Shown here: piece by piece, positions 1 to 9,253 of the stretch
Position numbering within the stretch: the first letter of the stretch is position 1
How the letters are laid out: each line of letters begins with the position of its first letter
Origin: a virus
IMG/VR virus record: IMGVR_UViG_3300028388_001496
Coordinates: 12,152-76,151 of that record
Reading direction: 5' to 3' (one strand)
DNA: 64,000 nucleotides
Notes under the pieces: model-generated
Told to the model about the DNA's origin: nothing
The model's database searches: none
The model's input: the letters and a program-made list of their open reading frames with translations, nothing else
Made by a program: the position numbers and the translations under genes

Positions 1-990
1 ATGACAGGTGGTGCCCCAGTTTCTGAGGCTTACTCTAGTGGAAATGAGAGTAACAAGCAGGCTCCTGGTCGCTTGAAAAACCAAATTTCCATTCTTAGGA
101 AGTCTTACGAAATTGGTGGTAATATCTCTAACCGGACTGTAGAGTTCCAATTTAATCTTGGAGGTTCTACTACTAGCCTGTGGCTACCCTGGGAAGAGTA
201 CCAACATGAAATGCAATTCAAAGAGGCTTGTGAGGAACACCTATGGTGGAGTTCTTACAACCGTGATAGCCAAGGTCGTATTACGACTATTGACGAGGAA
301 ACTGGTTTTCCTATTCCTTTGGGTGCTGGTATCGACGATCAAATTCCTAATAAAGATACCTATGGTTTCTTGACTACTACAAAACTCAAGAATACTATCG
401 GTGATGTTCTTTATGGAGCAACTGACACGGGTAACATGAACGTAGTTCTGTTTACTGGTATTGGTGGTGCTAGGGAATTTGACGAAGCTATTAAGCGTGA
501 GGCTAATGGTGGAGGTGCATGGCAACTACTTACTGGTGATGTTGCAAGTAAATTTGTAACTGGACCTGCTGGTTCTAACAGTCTTTCTTTTGGTGCTTAC
601 TTTAGTACTTATCGTCATATTGATGGTCATACTATTACTCTGAAACTCTTGAACCTTCTTGATCATGGTTCTAGGGCTGAAAACAGTCCTAAGCACCCTG
701 TATCTGGGTATCCTTTGAGTTCTTACGAAATGTACTTTGTTGATATGAGTACTTATGACGGACAACGTAACGTACAGATGGTTAGCCAGAAAGGACGTTC
801 AATGATCCGTGGTATTGAGCAAGGTATGACTCTTTACAAAGGAATGAATTACGGAGATTACTCTGGAAATGACAAGATGCTTCATCTTGCAACTGACCAG
901 GATAAGACTTCCATTCACTTCCTCAAAACTCTTGGAGTAAGTATTCGTCGTAATACTCACTGCTTGAAATTGACTTGTGATCTATCTTAG
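1..990 (+). CDS. Major capsid protein, C-terminal part (crAss-like)
   Basis: I read this as the HK97-fold major capsid protein of a crAss-like podovirus, the subunit that builds the icosahedral shell. The 329 residues visible here are shorter than the roughly 500 usual for the family, so the Met at base 1 is probably internal and the gene is cut by the window edge. Recognisable parts are a Trp-rich stretch (about residues 61-84), and the segment around YDGQRNVQMVSQKGRSM (about 253-270) that precedes a closing beta-rich tail. It is followed by a hairpin terminator and then by connector-like genes, which is the order expected in these phages. No protease or scaffold is visible. The call rests on remembered family resemblance and context, not on an alignment. 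Confidence 0.72.
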   Translation: MTGGAPVSEAYSSGNESNKQAPGRLKNQISILRKSYEIGGNISNRTVEFQFNLGGSTTSLWLPWEEYQHEMQFKEACEEHLWWSSYNRDSQGRITTIDEETGFPIPLGAGIDDQIPNKDTYGFLTTTKLKNTIGDVLYGATDTGNMNVVLFTGIGGAREFDEAIKREANGGGAWQLLTGDVASKFVTGPAGSNSLSFGAYFSTYRHIDGHTITLKLLNLLDHGSRAENSPKHPVSGYPLSSYEMYFVDMSTYDGQRNVQMVSQKGRSMIRGIEQGMTLYKGMNYGDYSGNDKMLHLATDQDKTSIHFLKTLGVSIRRNTHCLKLTCDLS

Positions 991-1026
991 GATAGTTAGT
1001 TTAGTTTAGTTTATAATGTAAGTGGC

Positions 1027-1056
1027 GGAGGGGTACCTACTACCCCTCCAATACTT
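1027..1056 (+). terminator. Hairpin terminator after the capsid gene
   Basis: A perfect 9-bp stem (GGAGGGGTA at 1027-1035 with TACCCCTCC at 1041-1049) closes a 5-base loop just downstream of the capsid stop codon. The following bases (AATACTTT) are only moderately T-rich, so it may act as an attenuator that keeps capsid transcripts more abundant than the downstream genes. Confidence 0.65.
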
Positions 1057-1068
1057 TAAACAATAAAA

Positions 1069-2058
1069 ATGATGGAACAAGATATTGCTACACGACCCAT
1101 GACTCAGAGTAAAACTTACGAAAGTACTCTACATTTATCTATTCGTAGAAAACAAACTTTAACCGGGCTTCCCGGTGATGATCCAAGTGTTTATAATCTA
1201 AAGATTGGATCTAGTATTCATAATCGTGCTCCCCTTAGTGGATTGACTCACGATGAAGAAAAACTATACCTTCCAAGTATTGTAGGTGTTGCACCTGACA
1301 ATCACAATTGGGGTAATATTGTAAAAGAATATTGGAATAATATTAGTGAGAGAGTTCCTTCTGATGAAGAAACTGCTACTCAAAAGCTTCCTGGTAGAGA
1401 ACTTAGATTTACTATTAGGTTTAATAATGCTAAAGATAAAGCTTCTTTTGATAAGGTTCTTACTTTTGATGAAAAAGGAGAAATCAGTAAGAATGGCGTT
1501 TGTGTGGATGGCGTTTCTGATTTTGTATTGTTCCGCTACTGCCTTGTATATGGGCGAGTAGCTAATAATGTTGATGATGTGGGCAAGAGTCCTAAGATTC
1601 GATTCTACTTGTATAGCAAGTCAGTTGAGAACAGGAAAGCTCACAATACAATGCAAAGCAAGCTCCAGGCACAGAATAAATTTGCTGAAATTATGACAGA
1701 CGAAAGCGTGGTAAATAGCCTGCTTCGTATGTTTGAGCAATTGCCAGAGGAGTTTGATGATATGGAAAGCAAGCACATGGCACTCTATAATTTTGTTGAG
1801 AGCCGGCCTGCTGATTTCCTTGCATATTGTAATGATGAAGGTATCAAGATTAAAGGTGCTATTTTAGAAGCCGTTGAACTTGGTATTATTTATAATCCAG
1901 CTAATACTGAATCTTACTACTTTGGTGAGAATAAAGAAATGTATTTAGGTGGAAGTCTTGATGATGTTGTAATTTGGTGGAAAACCAAGAAAGGTGAAAC
2001 TGCTGAAGAAGTCAAAAAGACTATCAAATCACTTATTAAAGAAAAACGTAGTCGATGA
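1069..2058 (+). CDS. Conserved virion-module protein, function unknown
   Basis: A 329-residue soluble protein with no signal peptide or membrane segment. The N-terminal third is beta-rich, the centre carries a segment typical of a folded domain (about residues 110-185), and the C-terminal part is helical and ends in a Lys/Arg-rich tail (KSLIKEKRSR). I do not recognise an enzymatic motif. Its place immediately after the capsid gene and its 4-base ATGA overlap with the next gene suggest a co-translated head or head-tail joining protein of the crAss-like type. The start is the first of two Met codons (ATGATG); no Shine-Dalgarno sequence is seen, which is normal for Bacteroidota phages. The function is inferred from position only. 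Confidence 0.55.
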   Translation: MMEQDIATRPMTQSKTYESTLHLSIRRKQTLTGLPGDDPSVYNLKIGSSIHNRAPLSGLTHDEEKLYLPSIVGVAPDNHNWGNIVKEYWNNISERVPSDEETATQKLPGRELRFTIRFNNAKDKASFDKVLTFDEKGEISKNGVCVDGVSDFVLFRYCLVYGRVANNVDDVGKSPKIRFYLYSKSVENRKAHNTMQSKLQAQNKFAEIMTDESVVNSLLRMFEQLPEEFDDMESKHMALYNFVESRPADFLAYCNDEGIKIKGAILEAVELGIIYNPANTESYYFGENKEMYLGGSLDDVVIWWKTKKGETAEEVKKTIKSLIKEKRSR

Positions 2059-3113
2059 CAACTCAGGAGTTGCATATTGGATTAGACCTAGAGTTACAAA
2101 AACTAAATAGTCAAGTAACTCAAAATATTAGACCACAAGAAAAAGATTGGTTTATTAATAAGGAGGTACGCAAGTTTATTGACAAATCAATGTCAGGTAC
2201 GTTATCTCCTTTACAGGCTGGATTCCAAGACGTAACTCGGAGAATCGAAGACGTTAAGCCTTTAGTTCGTAATAAGGTTAGGTTCCTGTCAGATCAGGGG
2301 GCAAATGCTGTAATTGCTTTGCCCTCTGATTGTTACAGGTTAATAGCTTGTGATATTACAATGGCTAAAGACTGTGATGGTGCCCCTTCTTCTACTGCTA
2401 AGAAGGAATACCGTCTAGAAATACCTCTTAGTAGTATTACTACAACTTATAATACTATTAAGATTTCAATAACTATTGATGGGGGTCAAGAAGATTTAAT
2501 TGTTACAACTGATATTCCTGATGGTTATTTAAGTAGTCTTGATTTAAAGAAGCAAGCATTTATGCTTATCAAGGCACTTAAAATATTGCTTCCAAAAAAG
2601 TTAGACGACTTTTTCGACAATTACGATTTATACTACGAACACGATAGAGATAGATACGTACCTGATACTTTTATTTTATATACAACTGATGCTACTTATA
2701 ATAGCATAGTATCTTTTAATAATAATCCTGTTACTACCCCTTCAACCACTAGTACTGTTGATTCTGTTGATGGTAGTAAATATCCTCTAGAGAGTAATAT
2801 AAGAATAATTGACGATGAGTTTTATAGTGATGCAAAGCATTCACATTTATCTAAAAGTACGTCTGTATCGCCTATGGCAAGGATTCAGAACAATCAAATA
2901 TTGGTTCACAAGCCGGAAGGTGTTGTACTAGGATCAGCCTCCGTGAGGTATGTTTGTTACCCCACGCTTGCAGATGTACTTTTAGAGTCTAACATAAATA
3001 TGGGCCGAGTTGCTTTAGAAAAAGTACTTACTAATACTGTTGCTTATATAAAAGCATTAATTTCTTCTAACAACTATGAAGCTTATAAAACTGAAAATAT
3101 TTTAACAGAATAA
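2055..3113 (+). CDS. Putative connector/ring protein of the head-tail interface
   Basis: A 352-residue protein whose N-terminal part (about residues 28-75) has the pattern EKDWFINKEVRKFIDK followed by a segment ending RRIEDVKPLV. I remember this layout from conserved crAss-like virion proteins next to the capsid gene. A beta-rich middle and a helical C-terminus (VLTNTVAYIKALISS) follow. It has no signal peptide, so it should assemble in the cytoplasm. It overlaps the preceding stop codon by 4 bases, which suggests translational coupling. I infer a head-tail connector or ring role; a tail-tube or stabilisation role is equally possible from sequence alone. Confidence 0.5.
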   Translation: MTTQELHIGLDLELQKLNSQVTQNIRPQEKDWFINKEVRKFIDKSMSGTLSPLQAGFQDVTRRIEDVKPLVRNKVRFLSDQGANAVIALPSDCYRLIACDITMAKDCDGAPSSTAKKEYRLEIPLSSITTTYNTIKISITIDGGQEDLIVTTDIPDGYLSSLDLKKQAFMLIKALKILLPKKLDDFFDNYDLYYEHDRDRYVPDTFILYTTDATYNSIVSFNNNPVTTPSTTSTVDSVDGSKYPLESNIRIIDDEFYSDAKHSHLSKSTSVSPMARIQNNQILVHKPEGVVLGSASVRYVCYPTLADVLLESNINMGRVALEKVLTNTVAYIKALISSNNYEAYKTENILTE

Positions 3114-3123
3114 ATTTGACATT

Positions 3124-4086
3124 ATGAATCGTATTGGAGTTTTGAAAGATGTGGCCTATGGTCTTAAAGCTGGTGGAGGAACAGTAGCCGATCTCGGTGA
3201 AGCCGGACAACTGGCAGCCGGAGCTTGGGCAATTTTTAACCCTGCTGGAACTTTGCTTCCTGCTGCTCTTACGGGAGCTGATGGTATCCTGTCTGATCAC
3301 AAGCACGTTGTAATGGCCTTTGGTCGTGCCGACGAAGCTCTTATTGTGAATGTACCCAGGGTCGTAAAAGATATTACTAGGAAAAACGCTGTAGCTGCTG
3401 TTAATCCTATTGTAACTATTGGAGGTACTACTGCTGCTGATTCACTTAGTTTTGAAAATGAAGGTGATATTACTGTGAAAGTTTATGATACAACTTTCTC
3501 TAGTCGTTTTGGTATTCCTTCTATTCGTGCTAGTGTTTACAAAACAGCTAACATGACTGCTGAACAAGCTGTTGATGCTGTTGTAGCTAAATTGAACGCT
3601 GCTTCTGCACCGTTTACTGTAACTGCTGCTAAGACTGGTGCTGATCCAAACTTTGGAATTACTATTACTCCTGACGATTATCGTCAGATTGAAGTAGCTC
3701 TTGATGGTATGTGGGCAAATGATAAAATTGCTCAGACTACTGATGCTACTTATGGATTTGGTACTCCTGCACAAGTACTCCAAATGGAGAAAGATTTTAG
3801 TGTAGAAGAAGGTAATGGAAACTACACAGAATTTGGTTCTGATTTCTTTAAAGGAACTTGGGAAACTGATTCTGCTGAAACATATGACCTTATCACTATT
3901 ATTAGTGATGCATATCATAATGGCCCAGTAACTAAAAGGCACGTATCAACTAATAGGTTGGTAATGGCTGCTGTAAATGGTGGTTCTACTACTAATGCTG
4001 CTGGAATTATGACCATTCTACAAGCCGTATTCCCAACTGCTTATAGTGCAACTGAAGGAGTAGAAACGGCTGAAGACGCTGGATAA
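3124..4086 (+). CDS. Putative auxiliary virion protein (decoration or tail-tube-like)
   Basis: A 320-residue Ala/Gly/Thr-rich protein. The first 60 residues are helical and small-residue-rich. Residues about 95-200 form a beta-rich domain with the pattern TAEQAVDAVVAKLNA followed by FTVTAA and FGITITP; such a pattern occurs in tube or decoration proteins of several phages. The C-terminal region is acidic (ETAEDAG). Its position directly before a strong terminator and after the connector-like gene suggests a highly expressed structural protein, perhaps the auxiliary capsid protein of crAss-like virions. This is inference from composition and context; no diagnostic motif is present, and it should not be taken as evidence for a contractile tail. 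Confidence 0.45.
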   Translation: MNRIGVLKDVAYGLKAGGGTVADLGEAGQLAAGAWAIFNPAGTLLPAALTGADGILSDHKHVVMAFGRADEALIVNVPRVVKDITRKNAVAAVNPIVTIGGTTAADSLSFENEGDITVKVYDTTFSSRFGIPSIRASVYKTANMTAEQAVDAVVAKLNAASAPFTVTAAKTGADPNFGITITPDDYRQIEVALDGMWANDKIAQTTDATYGFGTPAQVLQMEKDFSVEEGNGNYTEFGSDFFKGTWETDSAETYDLITIISDAYHNGPVTKRHVSTNRLVMAAVNGGSTTNAAGIMTILQAVFPTAYSATEGVETAEDAG

Positions 4087-4137
4087 TAGTATGAATTATT
4101 GGGGTTAATCATATTATTTAGTAGTTAGTGTTAAATG

Positions 4138-4167
4138 AGGCCCTTGACTTTGTTGAGGGCCTTTTTT
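4138..4167 (+). terminator. Rho-independent terminator ending the capsid operon
   Basis: A 7-bp GC-rich stem (AGGCCCT at 4138-4144, AGGGCCT at 4156-4162) followed by a run of six T. It lies 52 bases after the stop of the 320-residue protein gene and closes the first structural transcription unit. The next gene starts 15 bases later. Confidence 0.85.
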
Positions 4168-4181
4168 ACTAAAAAGAAAGA

Positions 4182-5618
4182 ATGGCTATATTTTATTCAG
4201 TAACTAAGAGCGTGGGTATAAGGACGTTAACTGTATCTCAGGATACAGAATATGTCTTGTACTATGTCTGTGGTAGAAAGAAAACAGTTGTTATGAGTGG
4301 GAGTATATCTCCTGGTGATTCTGTTATCTTATCGGCCAGTAAAGACGGAACATACGAACTCATCCTAAGTAAAACAGGTGAAACTGATATTACTTATACT
4401 TATACTGTTTATCAAAACCTTCTTAAATCCCTTTTAATTGATATTGAAACTTATCTTGGCGATGAATGTGTAACTACTTCTTGCAATGATAAGTATAATG
4501 TATGCATAGAAAGAGAAGCTGAAAGGTACTTCCAATACAAAGATTTATATACTAAATTACTTGCTTTCCAAGCTCTTTACTTTGAAGAGATAAGTGATGG
4601 TTTAGTTACTATCTTTTCTAACTTTATTACTGCTGCTGTAGATAATGATCGTTGTAGTATTCAAACTTATATTAATGATATGCTTAAAGAAGAGTGTATC
4701 TGGGGAGCAGCTAACAGCACCTCTCAACTCTATACAGAGCTTATAGGTTATTATTATTACGCTATTTATTTTACTGAGAAAAATATAGCAGGAGCTAATC
4801 AAGATGAGTTAGATTACATAGAAAGTCTTTTCAATACGGAAACTATTGATAATCTAGTAAATAGTAATACTTGTATAGATCCAGCACAAACTGAAGATAT
4901 TTATAATGAAGTTGTTTCTGCTGGTAATACTAAACCTACTGTGGATGATTACCAAATTGTGCCTCCTATAAACTTACCTGATAACCTATTCCAATATACA
5001 TTTACTGGAATAGAATTTACAAATAACTTTCAGGACGTTCAAGGCGATTTGCCAGGGAAAATTAAGTTTTCCCTATTGCCAGTCAGGGGTACTCTTAAAT
5101 ATAACGGAGTTGCAGTTACAATCGGTACAGAGTATTCGTATTCTAATGTTGATTTGTTTACCTATGAGGTAACGATTGGGGAACAATTAATCATATTCGA
5201 TGTAATTCAATTTCAAGTAAGTGATGATAATTTAAACTCAATTTATAGTGATATGGCACAAGTAACAATTAATACTTCTGCTTATGTTAACCAACCGATT
5301 AGTCAGCTCGGTGATCTTACTCTTAATAAGAATAACAGGGAAAATCATGTATTTACTATTAGTGATTTCACTACTAGTTTGGTTCCTCCTTATGTTGATC
5401 CTGAAGGAGATTCACTTGATGCTATTCGTGTAGATACTTTACCTGCTACAGGTACTCTACAACTAAGCGGAGTTAATGTTACAGCAAATGATATTATTGA
5501 TGCAGCAGATATTAATGCTGGAAACTTTGTATATGTAGCTCCTGATCAGGATGGAAGTGCAAGTAACAGTTTTAATTTCTCTGCTAGAGATGCTGGTTCC
5601 CTGCAATGGGTTAACTAA
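4182..5618 (+). CDS. Virion-associated protein with C-terminal Ig/cadherin-like repeats
   Basis: A 478-residue protein in two parts. Residues 1-230 hold a small beta domain, then a helical, Cys- and Tyr-rich region (CVTTSCNDKYNVC near residues 88-100; several further Cys) that may bind other tail components. Residues about 250-478 contain two beta domains of about 100 residues; the second has the Ca-binding look of cadherin-like or tandem-95 repeats (DPEGDSLDAI, then FVYVAPDQDGSASNSFNF). These domains commonly decorate phage fibres and bacterial adhesins. The stop codon overlaps the next start by one base, and the next three genes are also adhesin-like, so I infer a base for a receptor-binding complex. 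No signal peptide. Confidence 0.5.
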   Translation: MAIFYSVTKSVGIRTLTVSQDTEYVLYYVCGRKKTVVMSGSISPGDSVILSASKDGTYELILSKTGETDITYTYTVYQNLLKSLLIDIETYLGDECVTTSCNDKYNVCIEREAERYFQYKDLYTKLLAFQALYFEEISDGLVTIFSNFITAAVDNDRCSIQTYINDMLKEECIWGAANSTSQLYTELIGYYYYAIYFTEKNIAGANQDELDYIESLFNTETIDNLVNSNTCIDPAQTEDIYNEVVSAGNTKPTVDDYQIVPPINLPDNLFQYTFTGIEFTNNFQDVQGDLPGKIKFSLLPVRGTLKYNGVAVTIGTEYSYSNVDLFTYEVTIGEQLIIFDVIQFQVSDDNLNSIYSDMAQVTINTSAYVNQPISQLGDLTLNKNNRENHVFTISDFTTSLVPPYVDPEGDSLDAIRVDTLPATGTLQLSGVNVTANDIIDAADINAGNFVYVAPDQDGSASNSFNFSARDAGSLQWVN

Positions 5619-6292
5619 TGGCTACAGTAACTATTAATACAGGACAGGCTGGACTTCCTCCGGATGCATTTCTAATGTTTCTAGGAGGAAGTGTTGCCCC
5701 TGTTAACTTTACAGGTGGAGGATATTTAACTCAATTGGATGCAAGTCCTAGTAGTGATCCTGATGGTACTATAGAAACTTATAAGTTCTATCGTAGAACA
5801 GATGGTGGAAATTGGATATTATTTGTTACGAAATCTACTCCGTATGCAAACCATCAAATTTATAGTACATCTACTGTAGAGTATAAAGTAGTTGTAGTTG
5901 ATAATGATGGTCTTGAAGACGAGTCTGGAATACTTACGGTAAATTTTACTGAAGAAGCTGTTATAAATTGTGATGCAGTAATAAATGGTAAGAATTTTGT
6001 TACTAGGTATATTCAACCTTTAGATGCTACTTTTGTATTAGATGGTACTGAAAGTGATCCAGGAAATGAAAGTGCTACTATAACTTCTTACACTTGGAGA
6101 ATAACTTCTGCACCTGCTGGAAGCACAGCTCGTATAGCTAATAGTATTGCTTCTAGAACTTCAATAGGCTACTTGAATGTTCAAGGAATTTATTATGTAC
6201 AGCTTAGTATTTATAGTAGTAATGGTACCACTGATAGTCTACTTGTAGAAATAGAAGTTAAAGACACTGACGAAAATGGAAATTATCTGTAA
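5618..6292 (+). CDS. PKD/Ig-like domain protein
   Basis: A 224-residue protein consisting of two Ig-like domains of the PKD type. The first (about residues 30-110) has the signature LDASPSSDPDGTIETYKF, and the second (about 130-215) has FVLDGTESDPGNESATITSY. Both have the DPD/DPG plus aromatic pattern of PKD domains, which mediate protein-protein or protein-sugar contacts. It starts MATVTIN, close to the MALVTIN start of the next two proteins, so this small N-terminal segment may be a shared docking peptide. It lacks a signal peptide. A role as a fibre or decoration subunit is inferred from domain type and from its tight packing with neighbouring adhesin-like genes. Confidence 0.55.
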   Translation: MATVTINTGQAGLPPDAFLMFLGGSVAPVNFTGGGYLTQLDASPSSDPDGTIETYKFYRRTDGGNWILFVTKSTPYANHQIYSTSTVEYKVVVVDNDGLEDESGILTVNFTEEAVINCDAVINGKNFVTRYIQPLDATFVLDGTESDPGNESATITSYTWRITSAPAGSTARIANSIASRTSIGYLNVQGIYYVQLSIYSSNGTTDSLLVEIEVKDTDENGNYL

Positions 6293-6329
6293 GATTTGGA
6301 ACTGGTTAAAGAAACTTTGGAAAAAAATT

Positions 6330-7532
6330 ATGGCTTTAGTTACAATTAACAATACTGCAAATGGTGATGACTGGGCTGAATTTATTATAAGTCATTCTAC
6401 AAGCGATCAAGCTAATGTACAAGTAAATACTACTAGTGGAGCTGCTGTTGAAATTGATTGGGGAGATGGTACTATAGAAACACTAGCAGCAGCAACTAAA
6501 CATGATCATACCTATGTAAGTAATGCTACAGTTTTTAGAGTAAGAACTGCTGGAGGTTTAGAAGATATCGAAAGGATTTTTATTGATGCATTGAATCCTT
6601 TATTATTAGGAGGAGATATTTCTCAGTTTAATCAACTAGTAAACCTTCTTACTATAAAAGCAGATATGGGAGGAGCAGGTACTTTAGGAGGTAATATTAC
6701 TTCTCTTAACTTATCTTCTATAGATACTTTTATAATAAATACTGGAGGAACATTTGTTTGTACTACTTTAACTATTCCTAGGACTATTGTTAGTCAAATT
6801 GAATTAGCTAATGGCTGTGAAATAACTGGAGCTGTTTCTGATTTACCTCCAAATTTGCAAAGGTTGTATATTAGAAATACTGTTACAACTAGTAATATAA
6901 CAGGTTCTATTTTGGACTTTCCACGGTCTATGACAAGTATTGATGTAGCAAAAAATACTACTCCTATTACTGGTAATATAGCTAATTGTCCTCCTAATCT
7001 TCAGTACCTTTATTTACAAGGAAATAATAATGTTACTGGTGATGTACAAAATTTACCGTCCTCTCTGTTAAGTTGTAGTGTTTATGGAGATAATACTATA
7101 TTTGGAGATGTAGCTAATGGTCCTAATTGTAGTTATTCTTTACAAGGAAGTAACATAATTAGTGGAAATATTTCTTCATTAAATTTTAATAATAAGTTTC
7201 ACTTTGTTTATGGTAATAATACTTTAACTGGTAGTTTGCATCAAATTACAGGAACTACTAGAATATTAACTGCTTTATTTGGTAACAATACTATTGAGAA
7301 TTTTGGTTCTAAAGATTATACAGGATATACTAATGTAAGCATACAAATGTATTGCAGTAGTCAAATGTTACCTGGTCATGTTGATCAATTAATAATTGAT
7401 CTTAATAATGCAGGATTAACTACTGAAGTAGCTTTGAATTTTAGCGGTCCCGGAGCAGTTAGAACGAGTGCATCAGACGCTGCATTTACTGCTATTACAA
7501 CTGGAGGAGGAACTATAAACCTAACCCCCTAA
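6330..7532 (+). CDS. Leucine-rich-like repeat adhesin, copy 1
   Basis: About 400 residues. A PKD-like segment (EIDWGDGTIETL, then HDHTYV) leads into roughly ten imperfect units of about 22 residues with the pattern GNNTITGDIxNLPxxLxxLxL, a leucine-rich-like solenoid. The C-terminal module contains RTSASDAAFTAI. I chose the start at 6330 because it gives MALVTINN, identical to the start of the following paralogue; an ATG at 6276 would add 18 residues rich in Trp and Lys and overlap the previous gene by 17 bases. Repeats of this kind form elongated ligand-binding surfaces, and I infer receptor binding. No signal peptide in the chosen form. Confidence 0.6.
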   Translation: MALVTINNTANGDDWAEFIISHSTSDQANVQVNTTSGAAVEIDWGDGTIETLAAATKHDHTYVSNATVFRVRTAGGLEDIERIFIDALNPLLLGGDISQFNQLVNLLTIKADMGGAGTLGGNITSLNLSSIDTFIINTGGTFVCTTLTIPRTIVSQIELANGCEITGAVSDLPPNLQRLYIRNTVTTSNITGSILDFPRSMTSIDVAKNTTPITGNIANCPPNLQYLYLQGNNNVTGDVQNLPSSLLSCSVYGDNTIFGDVANGPNCSYSLQGSNIISGNISSLNFNNKFHFVYGNNTLTGSLHQITGTTRILTALFGNNTIENFGSKDYTGYTNVSIQMYCSSQMLPGHVDQLIIDLNNAGLTTEVALNFSGPGAVRTSASDAAFTAITTGGGTINLTP

Positions 7533-8938
7533 TGGCTTTAGTTACCATAAATAACTATTTTAAAAGTAGTATTACTTTTCAGTTTGCTCAGACTGCTGCT
7601 TCTGTACCAGGAGTACGTTTTATTTCTAGTACTAGTAATCAATATAAAACTACTATAGATGGTGGAACACCTAGTTATAGTCCAATTAGTGATGTTGTAG
7701 AAATTCCTATTAACACTCCTCTTAATACTTTTGTAAGTGTAGAAATTGAAGTACTTAGAGGCAATAGTCTTGATACTATTTTAGAATTTGAAGTTACAGG
7801 TGCTGGAGCAATTAGTACTAGTGCTTTAAATATTGGGCAAAGTATGCCTAATTTAACAAAGTTAAAAACTAGTATTAGTACTTCATTAGGAGATTTAACA
7901 GGTAATATATCTGATCTTCCTACTGGATTAACTTACCTGTATTATAGGGGTAGTATATCTGGATTAGTAACAGAGTTGCCTATAGGCTTAACTTATTTAT
8001 ATGCTAGAGGAACCGATACTGATTTTAATTTAACAGGATCATTTGCTGATTTTCCTAGTACTATAGAAACTATTTATTTTTATCGTACAGGTGTTGTAGC
8101 GTCCGCAGGTATTGGAGGAAATATAGGAGATTTACCAACAGGTGTCATAACTGTTAATGGTACTTTTGATCAACCTGCTACTATAGATTTTGATAATCTT
8201 CCTTCTACTATTGAGTCTATTCAATTAGCTAATGGTAGTCAAGGTAATATTACCTTAACAGGAAGTATTAATAATACTCCTTCTAATTTTGTATATCTTT
8301 TTATAAGTGCACCAGGAACTGGAAGTACTTGTGACTTAACTGGAGATGTTGCAAATTTACCTAATACTGTAAGATATTTTTATCCTGGTAGTTTTCCTAC
8401 TGATACTAATACTATTACAGGTACTATTGCAAATTTACCTACTTCTCTTTCAAGAATAAGATTAGAAGGAAATAATACTTTATCTGGTGATATTGCAGAT
8501 ATGCCTTCTGGTGCTGGTATAGTATCTATATTTGGTAATAATACTATATCAGGTAATATACAAAGTTATGGAGGTACTCCTAGTTATTTACAAATAGAAG
8601 GCAACAATACCATATCAGGAGATTTAGGACTTATTCCTAATGCTTTTATTAATTTAATAATAAAAGGTGCTGCAACTATTAATGATTTTACTTATCCTGC
8701 TTTAAGTAATGTTGTAAACGCTGGTGTTGCTTTTGATATAGAAATAGTAGGTAATTCAAGTTTTACTTCAGCAGAGATAGATAATCTATTAATTCATTTT
8801 GATGCTTTTTTACCCATTACTACTTCTCCAGGTTCAAACATAGCGTTTAACGGTATAGGGGCTGGTTCAAGAACTTCAGCATCAGATGATGCATATAATA
8901 GTTTGATTTCTAAAAATTATAATGTAATTTTAAATTAA
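7532..8938 (+). CDS. Leucine-rich-like repeat adhesin, copy 2
   Basis: A 468-residue paralogue of the previous gene. It also starts MALVTINN, continues with a beta-rich N-terminal domain, then more than ten repeats such as TGNISDLPTGLTYLYYRG and SGDIADMPSGAGIVSIFGNN, and closes with the same C-terminal module (FTSAEIDNLLI, then RTSASDDAYNSLI). It lacks the PKD-like DWGDGT segment found in copy 1. The stop codon of copy 1 overlaps this start by one base. The pair is best explained by duplication and divergence of a receptor-binding protein. The DNA is especially T- and A-rich at third codon positions. Confidence 0.6.
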   Translation: MALVTINNYFKSSITFQFAQTAASVPGVRFISSTSNQYKTTIDGGTPSYSPISDVVEIPINTPLNTFVSVEIEVLRGNSLDTILEFEVTGAGAISTSALNIGQSMPNLTKLKTSISTSLGDLTGNISDLPTGLTYLYYRGSISGLVTELPIGLTYLYARGTDTDFNLTGSFADFPSTIETIYFYRTGVVASAGIGGNIGDLPTGVITVNGTFDQPATIDFDNLPSTIESIQLANGSQGNITLTGSINNTPSNFVYLFISAPGTGSTCDLTGDVANLPNTVRYFYPGSFPTDTNTITGTIANLPTSLSRIRLEGNNTLSGDIADMPSGAGIVSIFGNNTISGNIQSYGGTPSYLQIEGNNTISGDLGLIPNAFINLIIKGAATINDFTYPALSNVVNAGVAFDIEIVGNSSFTSAEIDNLLIHFDAFLPITTSPGSNIAFNGIGAGSRTSASDDAYNSLISKNYNVILN

Positions 8939-8945
8939 AAGATAA

Positions 8946-9251
8946 ATGAAACCACAAATATACAAGGGGTCTAGTGCAGATGTAAAGCCTTTACACGCTC
9001 CACTACAAAGTATTTTTATCGAAGAAGATACTGATGAGATTTATGTAAAGAACTCATCCTCAAGAACTAACAACGGTTGGGAAAAATCAGCAATCAGCCT
9101 GACCAATATTAAAACCGATTTAGATGCTAGTGGTTATGCTAAATCTAGTGGTACTACTGGAGGTGTTGCTTCTGCTGGTGCTGGAAATCAGTATGTAGAA
9201 TTAGAGATCGGTGGAGTTGTATATAAAGTTTTACATGACGGAACTGTATAA
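8946..9251 (+). CDS. Small fibre-associated protein with GSSADVKPL module
   Basis: A 101-residue protein. Residues 5-48 (YKGSSADVKPLHAPLQSIF, acidic DT, ending NGWEK) match a segment of the next gene product (FVGKSSDIKPLDAPIGAVF, DT, NGWKL), so the two share an N-terminal module of about 40 residues. Similar short modules occur in tail-fibre proteins of many phages, where they present a surface next to the fibre tip. The C-terminal part is Gly/Ala-rich and ends VLHDGTV. No signal peptide or enzyme motif. Function beyond structural or fibre attachment is unknown. Confidence 0.5.
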   Translation: MKPQIYKGSSADVKPLHAPLQSIFIEEDTDEIYVKNSSSRTNNGWEKSAISLTNIKTDLDASGYAKSSGTTGGVASAGAGNQYVELEIGGVVYKVLHDGTV

Positions 9252-9253
9252 TA

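Noticed and set aside
3124-4086. Tail-sheath protein, which would imply a contractile tail
   Set aside because: Only a short beta segment is reminiscent of tube or sheath proteins, and the rest of the block is podovirus-like.
4100-4110. Another AACCC element near 4.1 kb
   Set aside because: It lies on the strand opposite to transcription there and does not precede a gene on that strand.
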